Origin: Niebla homalea
Lineage: Eukaryota > Ascomycota > Lecanoromycetes > Lecanorales > Ramalinaceae
Direction: 5' to 3'
Assembly (NCBI GenBank): GCA_019925105.1
Contig: JAHGAU010000029.1
Span: 558,001 to 622,000 of the forward strand
Length of the DNA: 64,000 bases
Part shown: one piece after another, positions 11,938 through 23,800 of the stretch
Position numbering within the stretch: the first letter of the stretch is position 1
Layout: every line of letters starts with the position of its first letter
Program-made: the position numbers and the translations under genes
The notes under the pieces: model-generated
The model's database searches: none
Seen by the model: only the letters and a program-made list of their open reading frames with translations
What the model was told of the DNA's origin: nothing

Positions 11938-14236
11938 ATGTCCAATTGCTGCGGCTTTGGCCGCAAGTCGAGGAACGAGGATACAGAGGCTCTCCTACCT
12001 CGATATGCCGATGATACGAGCCTACAAAAGAGCCTCCACCAGAAGATGCACTCTTACCAGATGCTACGAGCTCTTACTGGAGGATTCATGCCGTCAACAG
12101 AACAAGTCATCATCAATTTGAGGACCTTGCTGGCATCTGATTTTCTGAACCCTGATAATCCTGATCTCAGTGATTCTGGTCGATTGCTTCTGAAACACTG
12201 CAAGGAGTTGCTCAAGATATTTATTGAAATGCTGCGGAATAAGAACGGCCTTGATCAGATACAAGACTTCATATGGTATCTCTCGAAATCCAGGATCTCA
12301 TTGGACACGAATCATCTGGCCAAATCTGCTGCAAATGTCAAAGCCCAAGCGGATGCCACTGCGAGTAAGTCCAAATGCTTCCTGAACGATCTGGTCTGAC
12401 CATCTTTCAGCCTATCAGAGTCTTCGCACCGTGGGCGGCCTACTCCTTACAAACACTGATTTTAGAATATTCCTGGGAGATTTGGGCACAATTGGGAGAC
12501 AGATATTTGCAGATACGGCCTTTACCCTGTCCAATGTTGCCCAGGAGGCCGGGAAGGAGCTTCAACCAACGGAAGAGGACAGCAAGACCATTCAGCATCC
12601 TGGATCGGAAGAAGGTCCCCCTCCAACAACCGGTACGCTAGAAGCTGAAGCTACCGATGTCTCCAAAGTGGTCGGCAATGGCCTGGCCAAGACTGGAAAG
12701 GAGGCTTTCTCAAGCCTACAAGGGAATGTGACAGGCCAGCAAAAGCAGACACTACTGTACAGACTAAAAGAGGCGGTGCTCAAGCTGCGTCAAAGACCTG
12801 ATTATACCGACTCTGTCTCAACCTTGAGCCTTCTTCTGAAACGCTATGCCATGGCCTATTCACGCGCTGCAACCAAGACCATTGAGACGGCGAAAGACGA
12901 TGTCAACACAAATCCAGAGCTTGATAGAGCCATTACAAACTTCTGGTCCTTCGTCAGCTCATTCGGGGACAAAAGGGCATGGCAGTTGCTTGAGGAAAAG
13001 GCCAACAAAGTCATGGAGCATTCCCAAAAGGACCCTGAGTTTGAAGAGTTGATGACCGGTATTGGAAACTCTTTACAGAAGCTTCTGAGTGATCCCAACT
13101 TCTTCGATTCAGCGGATACGCAATTTAGAGAACTTCGTGAGCGAGCCAAACATGTCGGCACGGAATCTAGTCTTCGAGAAGATGTCGACATGGCTCTTGA
13201 TCAGCTGCAACAAACCTTACAGTCTGTTATACAAGACCAAGATGTTTCCCGTCTCATCTCGTTGGCGACAAGAGTGTTCACCATTCTTTCTCCCAAAGAT
13301 AAAATCACGAACAAGGATCTAATCCAAGACTGTCTTCACGTCTTCATACCCCTCGCTATCCAAGCCATACAATATATACCGATCCCACGCCTTGAAATAT
13401 CCGTTCCAGACATGGATCTGCTCCTCGAGAACCTCATCCTCGAACCAGGCCGCACGGTCAACAACACCTCCTTCCTCCCCTATAAACTCCAGGTCAAGTC
13501 GTACAACGACATGGAGATCCGCAAAACACACACCCGCCGCACCACCACCTCCACCACCAACATCGTCACCATTTCAGTAAACGGCCTGTCAATACGAGCT
13601 GACGAGGTCGGCTTCTGGCTTCGTACACACAGCGGCCTCTTCCGCTTAGCGGATGAGGGTATCGCATCTTTCCAGCTGGATGAGAGGGGAGTTGACATAG
13701 CCTTGGATGTCGAAATCGGCAAGGAGAAGCTTGAGAAGATCCTGACGCTCAAAAAGGTCCGCGTGCAAGTCCACAAGCTCAGCTACAATCTCCGCAAGAG
13801 CAAGTTGTCGTGGCTTGCATGGATTGTCAAGCCAATATTACGGCCCATAGTCCGCAAGGTTCTGGAGCGACAACTCGCTACCGCCATCGCAGATGGTTTG
13901 CATGCTGCTAACCGGGAACTACTTTTCGCGAGGGAGAGACTGCGGGCTACCAGGATCTCTGACCCTCAGGATGTGAGGAAGTTCATCAAGGCGGTTATCA
14001 CGCGCTTGACACCGGCGGAGGATCCAGATGTTTACACTGCTGTTGGTGTGACACCGAGCTCCGGCGTGTTCAAGGGGGTGTATGCTCCAGGGAGCATTGT
14101 CAAGCTTTGGGAGGATGAGGCGAGGCTTGCAGGCGAGCGGGTCGAAGACAATGAAGTCAAGGGAGCGGGTTGGAGGAACGAAATATTTGACGTACAGACT
14201 GCCGCTATGGGAGGTCACTTGATGATGAATGAGTGA
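11938..14236 (+). CDS. HAM1-like protein (HAM1_N / HAM1_C, formerly DUF4449)
   Basis: Exons 11938-12364 and 12411-14236 are joined over a 46-nt intron (GTAAGT..TTTCAG, branch CTGAC), giving 750 residues. The protein starts MSNCCGFGRKSR and soon reaches a region conserved in filamentous fungi (TEQVIINLRTLLASD, NPDNPDLSDSGR, QIQDFIWYLSKSRIS). Long amphipathic segments follow. The C-terminal third has IQYIPIPRLE, DLLLENLILEPG and GLSIRADEVGFWLRTH, typical of the HAM1_C domain, which resembles lipid-binding BPI/LBP-type folds. The two N-terminal cysteines could be lipid-modified, but this is speculative. The family is recognised from memory with good confidence. The molecular function is unknown; membrane or lipid binding is an inference from the fold class. 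No signal peptide or membrane segment is seen. Confidence 0.85.
12365..12410 (+). other. Intron in HAM1-like gene
   Basis: 46-nt intron, GTAAGT..TTTCAG with TCTGAC upstream of the acceptor. It interrupts a Thr-Ala-Thr-Tyr-Gln junction in phase 1 and restores one continuous frame. Confidence 0.85.
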
Positions 14237-14598
14237 CAAGTGGCGGTGGCTACGTGGATGGCACGTCTCAATTTCGTATGGGGTATGTATAGCTACAAGA
14301 TTTTTTCCAGGCGCGAGCAACATCCAAAAGCGGACCTGTATTAATGCGACAGTTGTACATGGGAAAGGGGTGAAAAAGCGTGTGACTTCTAAAAATTCTG
14401 TCAAAGCTGGGCAGGAATCAACAAAAGTATCCAAAGCAAGGCGTTGGGCATGGGTATGGTTTAGGAAAGGAAACACTGTCATTTCTGACCGAACTCCTTG
14501 CGATGCTAGCAATGTTGTAATACATACATGCAAAAAATGTACGTGGTTGGAAGTAGAGAGCTTTTGCGTGGCACAATACCATCCATGCAACCTCCCCA
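14237..14598. other. Convergent intergenic region
   Basis: Sits between the stop codons of the HAM1-like gene (+) and prohibitin-2 (-), so it holds both 3' UTRs and polyadenylation sites. No gene or repeat was recognised. Confidence 0.5.
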
Positions 14599-15687
14599 TC
14601 AATGGTTCTTCTTTTCCTCGTACGCCTCGGTCACATTCAACCCCAGCCCGTTTGCATCTAAATACAATTTATTCCTCCCACCTTGTTCCTGCAAGATACC
14701 GGCAATCGCCCTCGCATTCTCTATCCGCTTCAGATCCACGTAGCTCCTACTCTTCTTTATGGCTTCTCCGATCAGCTCGGCAGAGCGAGCCTCACCTTGG
14801 GCCCGGACGATGGTAGCCTGTTTCTCCTGGCGGGCTTTATCCACGACGAAGGCTGCACGCTGAGCTTCCTGCTGAGCTACCTGTTTGGCTTCTACAGCTG
14901 CGGTGAATTCGGGGGAGAAGGCGAGGTGCTAACAGAACCTATTAGTTGTCTCTTGTCATTCAGGAGTTTGGGTTGCAGATTTTACAGTCAGCGAAACGTC
15001 ATCCAGCATGATATTGAATATCGACGCCCTCCTGGCCAGGTTATCTCTCACGAGCCTTGCAACGTTCTCTCGCTGTGTGATGAGCTGACTGGCATTGAAC
15101 TGAGCGACCACGCTCTTCAGCACCTCGTTCACGATGGAGGGGAGCACACGCTCGTCGTAGTCTGTTCCGAGTGTCCGATAGATACTCGGCAGTGCGTCGA
15201 CGCGTGGGCGAGAGAGGACACGGCAGGTAATATTGACCATTTGCAGATCTTTGGTTCCAGTGAGGGAGGCGACGTTGCGTGGTTTGGCGCGGACGTCGTA
15301 GGTGATGGGGGTTTCGAACCAGGGGACCTTGAAATGTGTTCCTGCAGTCCTTTAGAACCTTATACATCTATTGCAGGGTCTCAGGGTCTCAGAGCGATAT
15401 ACCTTCATTGTAGATTTCCTGCTTCACCCCTCCTATCCTTGTGTATTTGATAGCTCGATGACCACCATCAACTATGGATTGTCAGCTTTGGCTCTATTGG
15501 CTTGCCTCCTGCAATTCCACTCACCGTTGAACAGAGCATTATTGATCACCAAAGCACCGCCTACCAGGACCACAATGCCTCCACCAAGGCCAAAGACGTT
15601 TCTTGGCCCACCAGGGAAGCCGCCTCCTGTTCGTCCCTTGAATTGGGTCTGCAGCTTTCGCCACGCTTCTCGAGGATCTTGACCCAT
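14599..15687 (-). CDS. phb2: Prohibitin-2 (mitochondrial inner-membrane prohibitin complex subunit)
   Basis: Four exons: 15687-15525, 15471-15403, 15341-14986 and 14928-14599. They are joined over introns of 53, 61 and 57 nt in correct phase, giving 305 residues, the usual PHB2 length. The N-terminus has a Gly-rich basic segment and one membrane anchor ([20 protein letters not shown], about 34-53). The SPFH/PHB domain follows with [48 protein letters not shown] and [13 protein letters not shown], all highly conserved. The C-terminal coiled-coil region has [13 protein letters not shown] and ARSAELIG, ending in [14 protein letters not shown], diagnostic of PHB2 rather than PHB1. With PHB1 it forms the ring-shaped complex that stabilises inner-membrane proteins and m-AAA protease. 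Only 347 bp separate its ATG from that of the divergent RNA15 gene. Confidence 0.96.
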
Positions 15688-16034
15688 GACCGGTTTCTGG
15701 CAAGTGCTTCAAGTCAAGCTGACGCGCTGAAAGCGGCGAACTGGAATCCTTGAAAAGTACGAGCTCTACGCTCTACGCTCTTTTCCTGGAACAAAATCAT
15801 CAATTTACTAGCGCGAACAATATCACCATCGGCGTTATATTTTTCCGGGAGGCTTTCACGACAAAGGAACCAGTCGCAAAATCTTCCTACTTTCTACCAC
15901 GACAATTGATCCAACCGGTCTTCGAACACTGCTGTTTAAAGAAGGAATAACCCTGAGTAATTTACCCGTCGGAGGATCTTTACTCTTCCCAGTCACTTTC
16001 ACTTACCCAAAAATCGAGGTTGCCGGCAGCTACG
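15688..16034. promoter_or_regulatory. Divergent promoter, phb2 / RNA15
   Basis: 347 bp between two start codons pointing away from each other, so it must contain both core promoters and 5' UTRs. Positions 15780-15960 include AT-rich stretches. No specific factor site could be assigned with confidence. Confidence 0.5.
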
Positions 16035-17093
16035 ATGGCAGACAATAAAGCTGGTCGGGTCATATTCATTGGTAAAGTGACAGTCCTGAGGGAATGTGTA
16101 GCAATTCACCTCTAACACTTCACAGGCAATATCCCTTATGGTCCGATGCCTCAACGCTCCTGAGAACAAAGCTGACGACCCTCAGGCCTTACGGAAGAGC
16201 AAATCGTCCACATCTTTAGCCAGGTCGGCCAAGTCCTCAGCTTCAGGCTTGTTTACGATCAGGATACCGGAAGACCCAAAGGCTTTGGGTTTTGCGAGTT
16301 TGCAGACACAGATTCCGCCTCGTCGGCAGTTCGGAACCTCAACGGTCACGAGATAATGAATAGGGAGCTCCGGGTGGATTTTTCTCACGTTGGTGGAAAG
16401 GATGCCGACGCAGCCCCTGCAAATTATAACCAACAACATCCACAAGGGCCTCCCCCAATGCCTCCAAATGGTTATCAGCTCCCTCCGCCTGGTGCTCTTC
16501 CCCCTCTGCCCCCGGGCGTGGATCTCCCGGCTGGGTTGACATGCCCTGACGCCATCTCAAAGACCTTGTCTACTTTGGCCCCAGCACAGCTTCTCGACAT
16601 TCTCTCACAGATGAAGAATCTTGTCATGGGTGATCCGGCTAAAGCCACGGAGCTACTCAAGCAAGCACCTCAGCTGGCTTATGCTATCTTCCAAGCGCTG
16701 CTCCTCATGGGATTGGTGGATACTTCTGTACTTGCATCTGTCGTGGAAGCAGGCAGCCAACCCGCACAAGCACAACCCGCGCAACCCCCACAGCAGCCGC
16801 CACAGCAGCTCCCTCCCCGACCTCCGCAAGGCTTTCAGCCACCGCCCCCACAGCAGTATCCTCAATATGCTCAAATACCCGGCCAACCACATGTGCCAAC
16901 GCCGCCTCAATACGGCCAGCAGTACCCACCCCCCCCAGTCCAGCAGCAGATGCCACCTCAGCAACAGCCACAGGCATCGCATGAGGAGCTGTTGAAGCAA
17001 GTGGCGGCAATGTCGCAGCAACAAATCGACCAACTTCCGCCGCCAGATAGGGCCCAGATCATGGCCTTACGCGCCTCCATGGGTATCAGGTGA
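16035..17093 (+). CDS. RNA15: RNA15 / CstF2-like mRNA 3'-end cleavage factor subunit
   Basis: Three exons, 16035-16071, 16126-16140 (only 15 nt) and 16186-17093, give 319 residues. The RRM (about 8-86) has RNP2 VIFIGNI, split by intron 1, and RNP1 KGFGFCEF. The CstF2 hinge (about 133-195) is clear: TCPDAISKTL, LLDILSQMKNL, AYAIFQALLLMGLVD; in homologues it binds the CstF77/RNA14 partner. A Pro/Gln-rich linker follows (about 200-280, many PPQQ runs). The last 37 residues (ELLKQVAAMSQQQID, PPDRAQIMALRASMG) are the CstF2 C-terminal domain. The protein binds U/GU-rich elements downstream of poly(A) sites in the nucleus. Intron 1 is canonical (GTAAAG..CACAG). Intron 2 uses an unusual GTCCGA donor but is needed to join the RRM. 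Confidence 0.92.
16141..16185 (+). other. RNA15 intron 2 with GTC donor, bordering a 15-nt exon
   Basis: 45-nt intron starting GTCCGA and ending CCCTCAG, with GCTGAC 12 nt before the acceptor. Without removing it, the RRM sequence IPYGLTEEQI is interrupted and out of frame. No better GT is available within the 15-nt exon. Confidence 0.75.
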
Positions 17094-17984
17094 AATGCGA
17101 CGTTCTGCTCATCACACAAGTCCTGTCAGTTCAGAATGATCTACTAAGGTTCAGAAAATGCATGAAAGCTATGACAATACATACGTCAACCGAGACCAGA
17201 GCACCCCAAACATCTGCTAATCCCCAAGATGGATGTCCTGCGCGTCTTAGACGAAGGTAGCGCCACTAATATAAGTGGTCTACGGCAACGCAGTATCGAT
17301 ATGGACGGAGGGACGAGTCCCTTTGTCCAGGCCGGGCGGAGTCTACACGGTAGCTGCATGAAGGACGCAGAAGACGACGTTTGAGCTGCAGATTTAGGGG
17401 ATTCAGCATCGATCGTCAGATATGCCGAGTCCCGTATCAGGATGCTAGAATATCACGGGTGGAATGTATCTAAATCAAACCGCAAGATATACGGTCAATG
17501 TCCGTGTCCAGTCCCCGCAACTTCACTCATCGTTGCCGACCCCTCTAAGCACAATTGTAGCGGTCTTCGGGCGTAAACGCTCGGTTGTCAGTGCATGCGA
17601 CTTTAAAAAAAGGGCGCGAACAGCTAGAGCTCCAGACTCCTTGGCGCACGATGTCTAGCAGTCTGGCTTGCTACATCAAGCCGTAGTACCGAACAGCTAG
17701 CAGGTTAATGGGGATAGCTTCGCACTGTCAGTCACTTCGCCGCCTGCTATTGTGTTTCATGATGAGCCTGAGGGTTCAAGCTCGCTTGCTAACAGGCTAA
17801 ATCGACAGCTACCTTTAGTAAGTGTGCTTCGGCGACGCCGTTATTCAACCAATGATGCCCAAAGGTAGTATAGATATTTGCCATGCGTTCCCATTTCAGC
17901 CGTGTCTGTCTGTTTTGCCACATGATTTTTAACATCTTATCATTCAGAAAGCATTGATCAGCTTGTGCTGGCCTCCAAACCACC
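17094..17984. other. Intergenic, no gene recognised
   Basis: 891 bp between the RNA15 stop and the KP4-like start. The only modest reading frame (17464-17658, +) has no recognisable features. The 3' half presumably holds the former promoter of the KP4-like gene. Confidence 0.4.
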
Positions 17985-18594
17985 ATGCTCTTCTACAACA
18001 GACGTCTTGCTTCTCTGCTTTGCTTCTCCCTCCAAACAACAGCCTTGGGCATCAACTGTCGTGGCTCAGGCCTGTGCCCTTGTGCTTCGTTCCTCAACAA
18101 CTACGATGCCTCAGTAATCCAGACTCTTCGAGATGTCATGCATGCCACCTCATTGCCAGACTCCACTGTCTACAACAGCGTCGACCACATTGTCTGCGTT
18201 TCACAGTCAACCAAGATCACCATCTCACCCTCCTTCGAAGACCAAACCGATGATTTCAGTGCTTGGGCCTCCATCGGTCTGTCCGGCAGCATCAATTCTG
18301 GCGGGATCTGCCTTTCCCCTCAATGCGCTTCATTGACGCTGGGCAGATCACAAGTGTACCACCTGCGGGAGCGTCCTCATCCACTTTGTTGATCAGCGGA
18401 GCAACGATCCAGGCGCTGGCATCCTTACCTTTAATTACGTTTCGGCTCCGACTTGCGATCGTAATTCTATTCGGTCGCTGGGGTCGCCTCACTCGGGCAA
18501 ACCCCCATCGTCACAGCCTGCTCAACAGCCGTCAAACACCCCCGTGCAGAAGCCCACAACACCGCCTTCGGTCAGCTTCGGATCACACCTTTAG
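17985..18594 (+). pseudogene. KP4 killer-toxin-like secreted protein gene, reading frame disrupted
   Basis: The ATG at 17985 opens a frame with an N-terminal hydrophobic segment ending near Ala20, followed by the GINCRGSG motif and spaced cysteines that mark the KP4-like family of small secreted fungal proteins. This frame holds through a conserved Gly-Gly-Ile-Cys element near 18300 and then stops at 18390-18392. The next conserved block (Cys-Gly-Ser, Asp-Gln, Phe-Asn-Tyr) continues in the +1 frame from about 18350 to a stop at 18592-18594, after a Pro/Ser/Thr-rich tail. The family spacer between the two blocks also seems shortened, so a small deletion with frameshift at about 18320-18350 is the simplest reading. 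A 70-nt GTCTGT..GGCAG intron (18277-18346) would also restore the frame but would remove the conserved element, so I favour a pseudogene. KP4-like proteins block fungal growth or act as effectors; activity here is doubtful. Confidence 0.65.
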
Positions 18595-19165
18595 TTCAAT
18601 CTGATTGGCCAATCGTCATAGACGCTAGTGTGTGGATATGGGCCTCTAGGCATCGCTTCTCACCCTCCACAAAATATCTTCCAAATAGATGAGTCGATGG
18701 GGGGGCCATCAATGCTAATGGCTGGGTACTTAAAATTTTTGCGATACCATGTCCCAAGACATGGTGGTAGGGACTTGGTACACAACGCTGCTCAACAATG
18801 CAAGTTCCGCATGCAAGATCATCATATCAAGTAACATTATAGGTATTCAGATAAGTATCCCCTCCAACTGACTAAGAGATCAGATCTTCCAAGTACCATC
18901 TACCTTGATCAGGCTACTTTTCAGGTAAAGTAACATTGCTGGCTGGGAAAGATTCTATGGTTAAAAGACGAGGGTGGTTTACTTTCAATCAAAAATACTC
19001 AACCCTCGGACCGAACAAATTACGGCCTCAAACCATCGATTTGAATGGGTCTACTCTGAATGGTGGGGTAATGGTTGCCAGCCCTGCTTGGGGAATCGAA
19101 CAGGATGAAGCTCAAGGGGCCATCGCAACAGGGGTAACCCGGAAAGCCCGTCCTGAAGGGTCGAT
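18595..19165. other. Intergenic, no gene recognised
   Basis: 571 bp between two degraded genes. Short frames on both strands (for example 18628-18834 and 18936-19175) show no family features. Probably decayed or regulatory DNA. Confidence 0.4.
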
Positions 19166-20685
19166 ATGGACATAGTACGCAGACTCCTTGGGATATCCAA
19201 GGTTCCGCCTCGCGACGTTTTAGAGGACGACATCTACCGCTTGCATATCTAGGATGACATAAAAACAAACCATAATCTTCTATCGTGGATAATGCGGTTT
19301 AACGATGTTCTCGACCCCCCAAGGCTACATGACGCTCTATGAAGCTTGCTAGAAATGGGGGATTGGAGGAAGCTCGGTGCCCGGCTAAGGCTCAAGGTAC
19401 GGGAGAAGGAGAGCTGCCTGCTTGTGCTTGACGCAGTGGTGGGCTGACAGTACTTAGAGGGATGGGAAGCTAGAGATCCACGTCCCAAGGGCCTTTACGG
19501 CTGAGCGACCAGCTGTAGCATTCTCTCACGATACCTTTCTGGATATGAGCATGGAGGAGCACCCGGCGGCGCGTCGTTTCCCCCGGCCAACTTGTGGGCC
19601 ATCCATCCAGCCCACTTCCGCCGACTTACGGTCCTTTGCATCGCGACCAGACTCTCCAGCGACACTTGAAGGAATGATCCACCAGGATCTTCCTAAGCTA
19701 TCGCTGCAGGTCACTTCATTCAATGACCAAACGCCTGTCGCCCTCGCGTGGCCTCACGCGATGATGGACGCCATAGGCCAGCCGGCCCTTTTGCGTTCCT
19801 GGTCGCTTGTGCTTGCCAGTCACGAAGGACAAATCCCACGAATACTCGGCGCTCGGACTCATATCTTATGCGAACCAGAAAGGGTCAATGGTGAAGGGGC
19901 ACCTCGAACGCAAGCGTCTAAAAGGTATGAGCATGGCCACGTTCATCCTCCGATATATACGGATGATCCTTCTGCCCAAACACGTGTTCGCCCAGCTGCA
20001 GAGCCAGGCTCATCGGGAGGCCGCTGAGGGTGCTCGGGACTGTGACCAGAAGCAGTTCGTTAGCGAAGGCGATATACTAACTGCTTGGGCCACTCGAGTG
20101 GTGGCCTCATCGGAACCGACGCGACAGCCAGTTACCCTCGCGAGCTTCTTCAATGCTCGATACCGTCTTCCGCTACTGCTCGAGTCAAGGGGGGTCTACG
20201 CCCAAAATATGGTATTAGTGACGTAGACATTTCTGTGCTCCAAGCTCGCAAGAGGACCGCTTGGGCAGATCGCTCTCACTCATCCACAACATCTTGTTGA
20301 ACAGACTACGGAACAACAGAACCTTAGCCTCTTACGGATCGTGGGCCAGGACATTAGGGTTCGTCAGGACGCGAGACTCGCATGCGGGGAGCCGGACGCT
20401 CTGCCAATTGTATTCAATAACCTGGCCAAGGCCGAATTGATTAAGGCTGCCGACTTTGGTGCAGCAATTCTACGTCAAGGTGAGAAGACGGAGTCGAGGA
20501 GCAATCCACTGGGGACCATGGTGACCTACTATAACGAGGCACTCACTCGGCCCACATTCCGGCCAAACGGTTTCTATATGCTGGGTCAAGACCACGGCGG
20601 GAATTGCTGGCTGATGGGAAATCTGCTGCCACGCGCATGGGCAAATTTTGAAGAAGAATTGGAAAAGATGGGAAGAGAGTTCTAG
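19166..20685 (+). pseudogene. BAHD-type acyltransferase, pseudogene
   Basis: Conserved segments of a fungal BAHD (trichothecene-3-O-acetyltransferase-like) protein can be followed across the whole length, but the frame is broken. From an ATG at 19166 there are in-frame stops at 19250-19252 (TAG) and 19340-19342 (TGA). A normal intron lies at 19397-19457 (GTACGG..CTTAG). Exon 2 then carries EIHVPRAFTAERPAV and the catalytic HxxxD motif (WPHAMMDAIG, His 19755-19757, Asp 19767-19769). At about 19895-19920 the reading shifts by +1 into the frame with FVSEGDILTAWA. That frame has a further TAG at 20224-20226 before RGPLGQIALTH and continues to a stop at 20683-20685. Three nonsense codons plus one frameshift make it non-functional unless there are sequence errors. 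Intact relatives transfer acyl groups from CoA to hydroxyls of secondary metabolites. It lies tail to tail with the PKS gene, 214 bp away. Confidence 0.85.
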
Positions 20686-20899
20686 ATTCCCCACGCCAGG
20701 TCTGGCGCGTATAGTCAAGGTATTTGTTCATTTAGTGGTGCTTGACAGGTACAACATACAAACAACAGGATGCTGAGAGCTTCTGGCCTATGGAACAGGT
20801 TCGTAACCTCCGCACGTATTGGACGGTGGGAAGGCAGCAGGAGTTGGACATTGGACTCAATTAATAATTCAATCATTTCCATTTGCAAAATCTCTACTG

Positions 20900-23800
20900 C
20901 TAATCCTGCTTCGACCACACTCCATCAATCCTCGTCTTCTTCAGCACTAATGTCCCCAAATTGTTCAAGCCTCCACTCGTCAGCAACTCCAGCACTTGCA
21001 GGTGAGCTTGCAACTCCTTGCCGATCCAGTTTCGCATCTCAATCGCATTGAGAGAATCCAACCCAAAGGCCGTGATCGACGTCGTCGCTTGCTGCGCTGC
21101 CATGACTTCCGAGGGTAGCATCAGGATAGCACCCAGCTTGTCTCGCAAGCCTGTGGTCACCACTTCCTGCGCCTCCTCCATGGTCGAGGCTCGACGGAGC
21201 TGTTGCGCCATGTCCAGACTTACCAATGGAGATGACGAAGCGTCGATGGCGTCCGCTGACTTGGCGAGTGCCGCGTCGCGCAGGTGCGAAAACTTTGCAT
21301 CGGATGCGTAGTATGGGGCTGAAGCCGGATTTCCGCACAAGTCCAGCCCAGTGATGCACTGGTCAGGGCAGACGCTGCCCAACTTGCCTCCGATCGCAGC
21401 GCCTACCAGGGCCAACACCTCAGATTCTACGATGGTGTTGCCAGAGAGATTCCTCAGGACTCCTGACCGCTCCGCGGCGTTCTCGGCCAGGTAGCCAACG
21501 TCCTCGACGGCCGTCAGATCGAGCGATGAGGCTGCCAAGCCCTTCCGACGGCGGTAGAGAGTGAGGGCGTCGAGGAAGGTGTTGGCAGCAGCGTACGCCG
21601 CCTGACCTCTATTACCCACGATACCGGCGACAGAAGACAGCACGATGAAGAAATCGAGCGGAGTGTCGAGGAGAGCATTGTGCACGTTCCACGCGCCCGA
21701 GATCTTGGACCGAACAACAAGATCGTAGTCCTCAAAGGTCATTTTCTCAAACAGTACGTCCTAGTGCTATCAGCTTCTGGGGAAGATGACGGTTGAGAAT
21801 GGAGGGACACCTACTCTCAGCACCATCGCTGCGTGGATAATGCCGCGGATGGGAGGTAGCGTCTTCTGCAAATTGGCCACGAGACTTGTAACATGGGCCT
21901 CATCCGCTACGTCGCACGGCTCAATCTGGATCGAAGCGCCGACAGCTCGACTATCTTGGATCAGTTGGTTCAGCTCATCGGTGATGTTGCCGCTCCGAGA
22001 CAGGAGGACAAGGTGGCGAGCTCCACGCTGGACAAATCGTTTGGCCATGGAGCGGCCAAGACCACCAGTACCACCAATGATCAAATACGTGGCGTCTCCT
22101 TGCAGCAGGTGAGTAGGTGCAACCGGATGCGTGACCTAAAGACACCCAAAATTAGTCTAGAAAGATCATACTGGACTACATGATTCGTTGCTGCTTACCT
22201 TGACTTGCTCGTTGACACGTTGATTCACCACGACCTTACCAGAGGTCGCACCACTTTGTAGCTTGCGTAGTGCAGTCTCAACCTCTGAGATACCAACCGT
22301 CGTGATGGGTTCGATGGCTTTCACGGTCATCCTAGCGAACAGGCCCATCACGGCGGTCAAGACTCGGCCCATGATCTTGGGTCGCTCCGCCGCAAGAAGC
22401 GTCAAATCGACCGAGCTGAAGGAACAGGCATGCTCAAACTTGGCCATCTCCAGTCGCGTATTGGACGTGATGTCTCTCTTGCCAATCTCCACGAATCGTC
22501 CAAAGGGTGCGAGGCACTCCCACGTCTCGCGCAAAAGGTCTCCGGCAAGAGAGTTGATGACGACGTCGATACCTCCGCCCCCAGTGGCCTCTCTCACGGC
22601 TGGGCCAAAAGATGTGTCCCGGCTATGGAATATGTGGTGCTCGGGGATGCCATAGGTGTGGATGAGCAGCTGTTTCTTCTCCACGCTACCCACCGTTGCG
22701 TAGATTTCAGCGCCAACCATTTGTGCGAGCTGGATGGCCGCTTGACCGACACCACCAGAGGCAGCGTGGATGAGGATCTTTTCGCCAGGCTCCAAGCGTG
22801 CGATTTCGATGATGCCGTAGTACGCTGTGCTGTAGACGACAGGGATCGAGGCTGCAGTCTCAAAACTCATGTCCAGGGGGATGATGGCAGCACTGGTGGC
22901 CAGACAACGAGCATAGGTGCTGTAGGCGCCTTGAGACGTGGCGCAGATACGATCGCCGACCTTGAGCGAGGTGACCTTGGAGCCAACGCGACTTACGGTC
23001 CCGCTGCATTCGACACCCAGGTAGGGGCTGCCGACCTGTCCCATGGCGATGACGACATCCTTGAAGTTCATGCCCGTGGAGGCGACCTTGATCTCGATCT
23101 CATCATCGGTCAGTGGCAGCTCGGCTTCACCCTTCCAGTACAATGAGTCGAGAGCGCCGAATGTACCAACGGCAACCCTCAGGCGGCGACCTGGTTGCTC
23201 GAAATCTTGAAGGTAGGGCGCGGAGGGCTGTGTCTCGCGGGAGAGGGTGAGACTCATATCCTCCAACTCCATGAACCGGGGAACCACGAGCTTGCCCTCT
23301 TCTTCCGCGAACTCATAGTCGACAGGCGAACCATTTTCTGGGATCACGAGGCAGGCCTCCCAGGCGCGGAAGATGAGCTTAGCTTGATCCGGAGCTTTGA
23401 GCTGAGAATTGGGGTCCAGATCTAGGGTTGCCGCTACTTTACTGACCTCAGAGCGAACAGTACGGAGGAGACCTTGAGCGATGTTGTTTTCCGGCTTCTC
23501 TGCGAAGCGGTACGCGCCAACTGTGACCCAGAGCATCGAGGAGCATGTAAGTAGCAGCTGCTGTATGCGATCAAACGTCTCGCCTGACATGTCATAGAGT
23601 AAAGGAGTGTCGAGCTCGCTCAAGCAGATGCAGTGCGAGGGCAACGAAAGGTCGAGCCGGGACAAGGAGGAGACGGATGGTTTAGAGCCGGTCCACAGAT
23701 CGATATGATCGGTAAGTGTGCGAACGAGCGGGTCTGATTCATCCCTTTCTGTGACGAGGACGATGAGGGCGTCGCTGTGATCGCCCCAAGTTGATATTAT

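Noticed and set aside
20686..20899. A release domain downstream of the PKS ACP
   Set aside because: The PKS frame stops at 20900, and the 214 bp before the acyltransferase relic contain no continuing domain on the minus strand.
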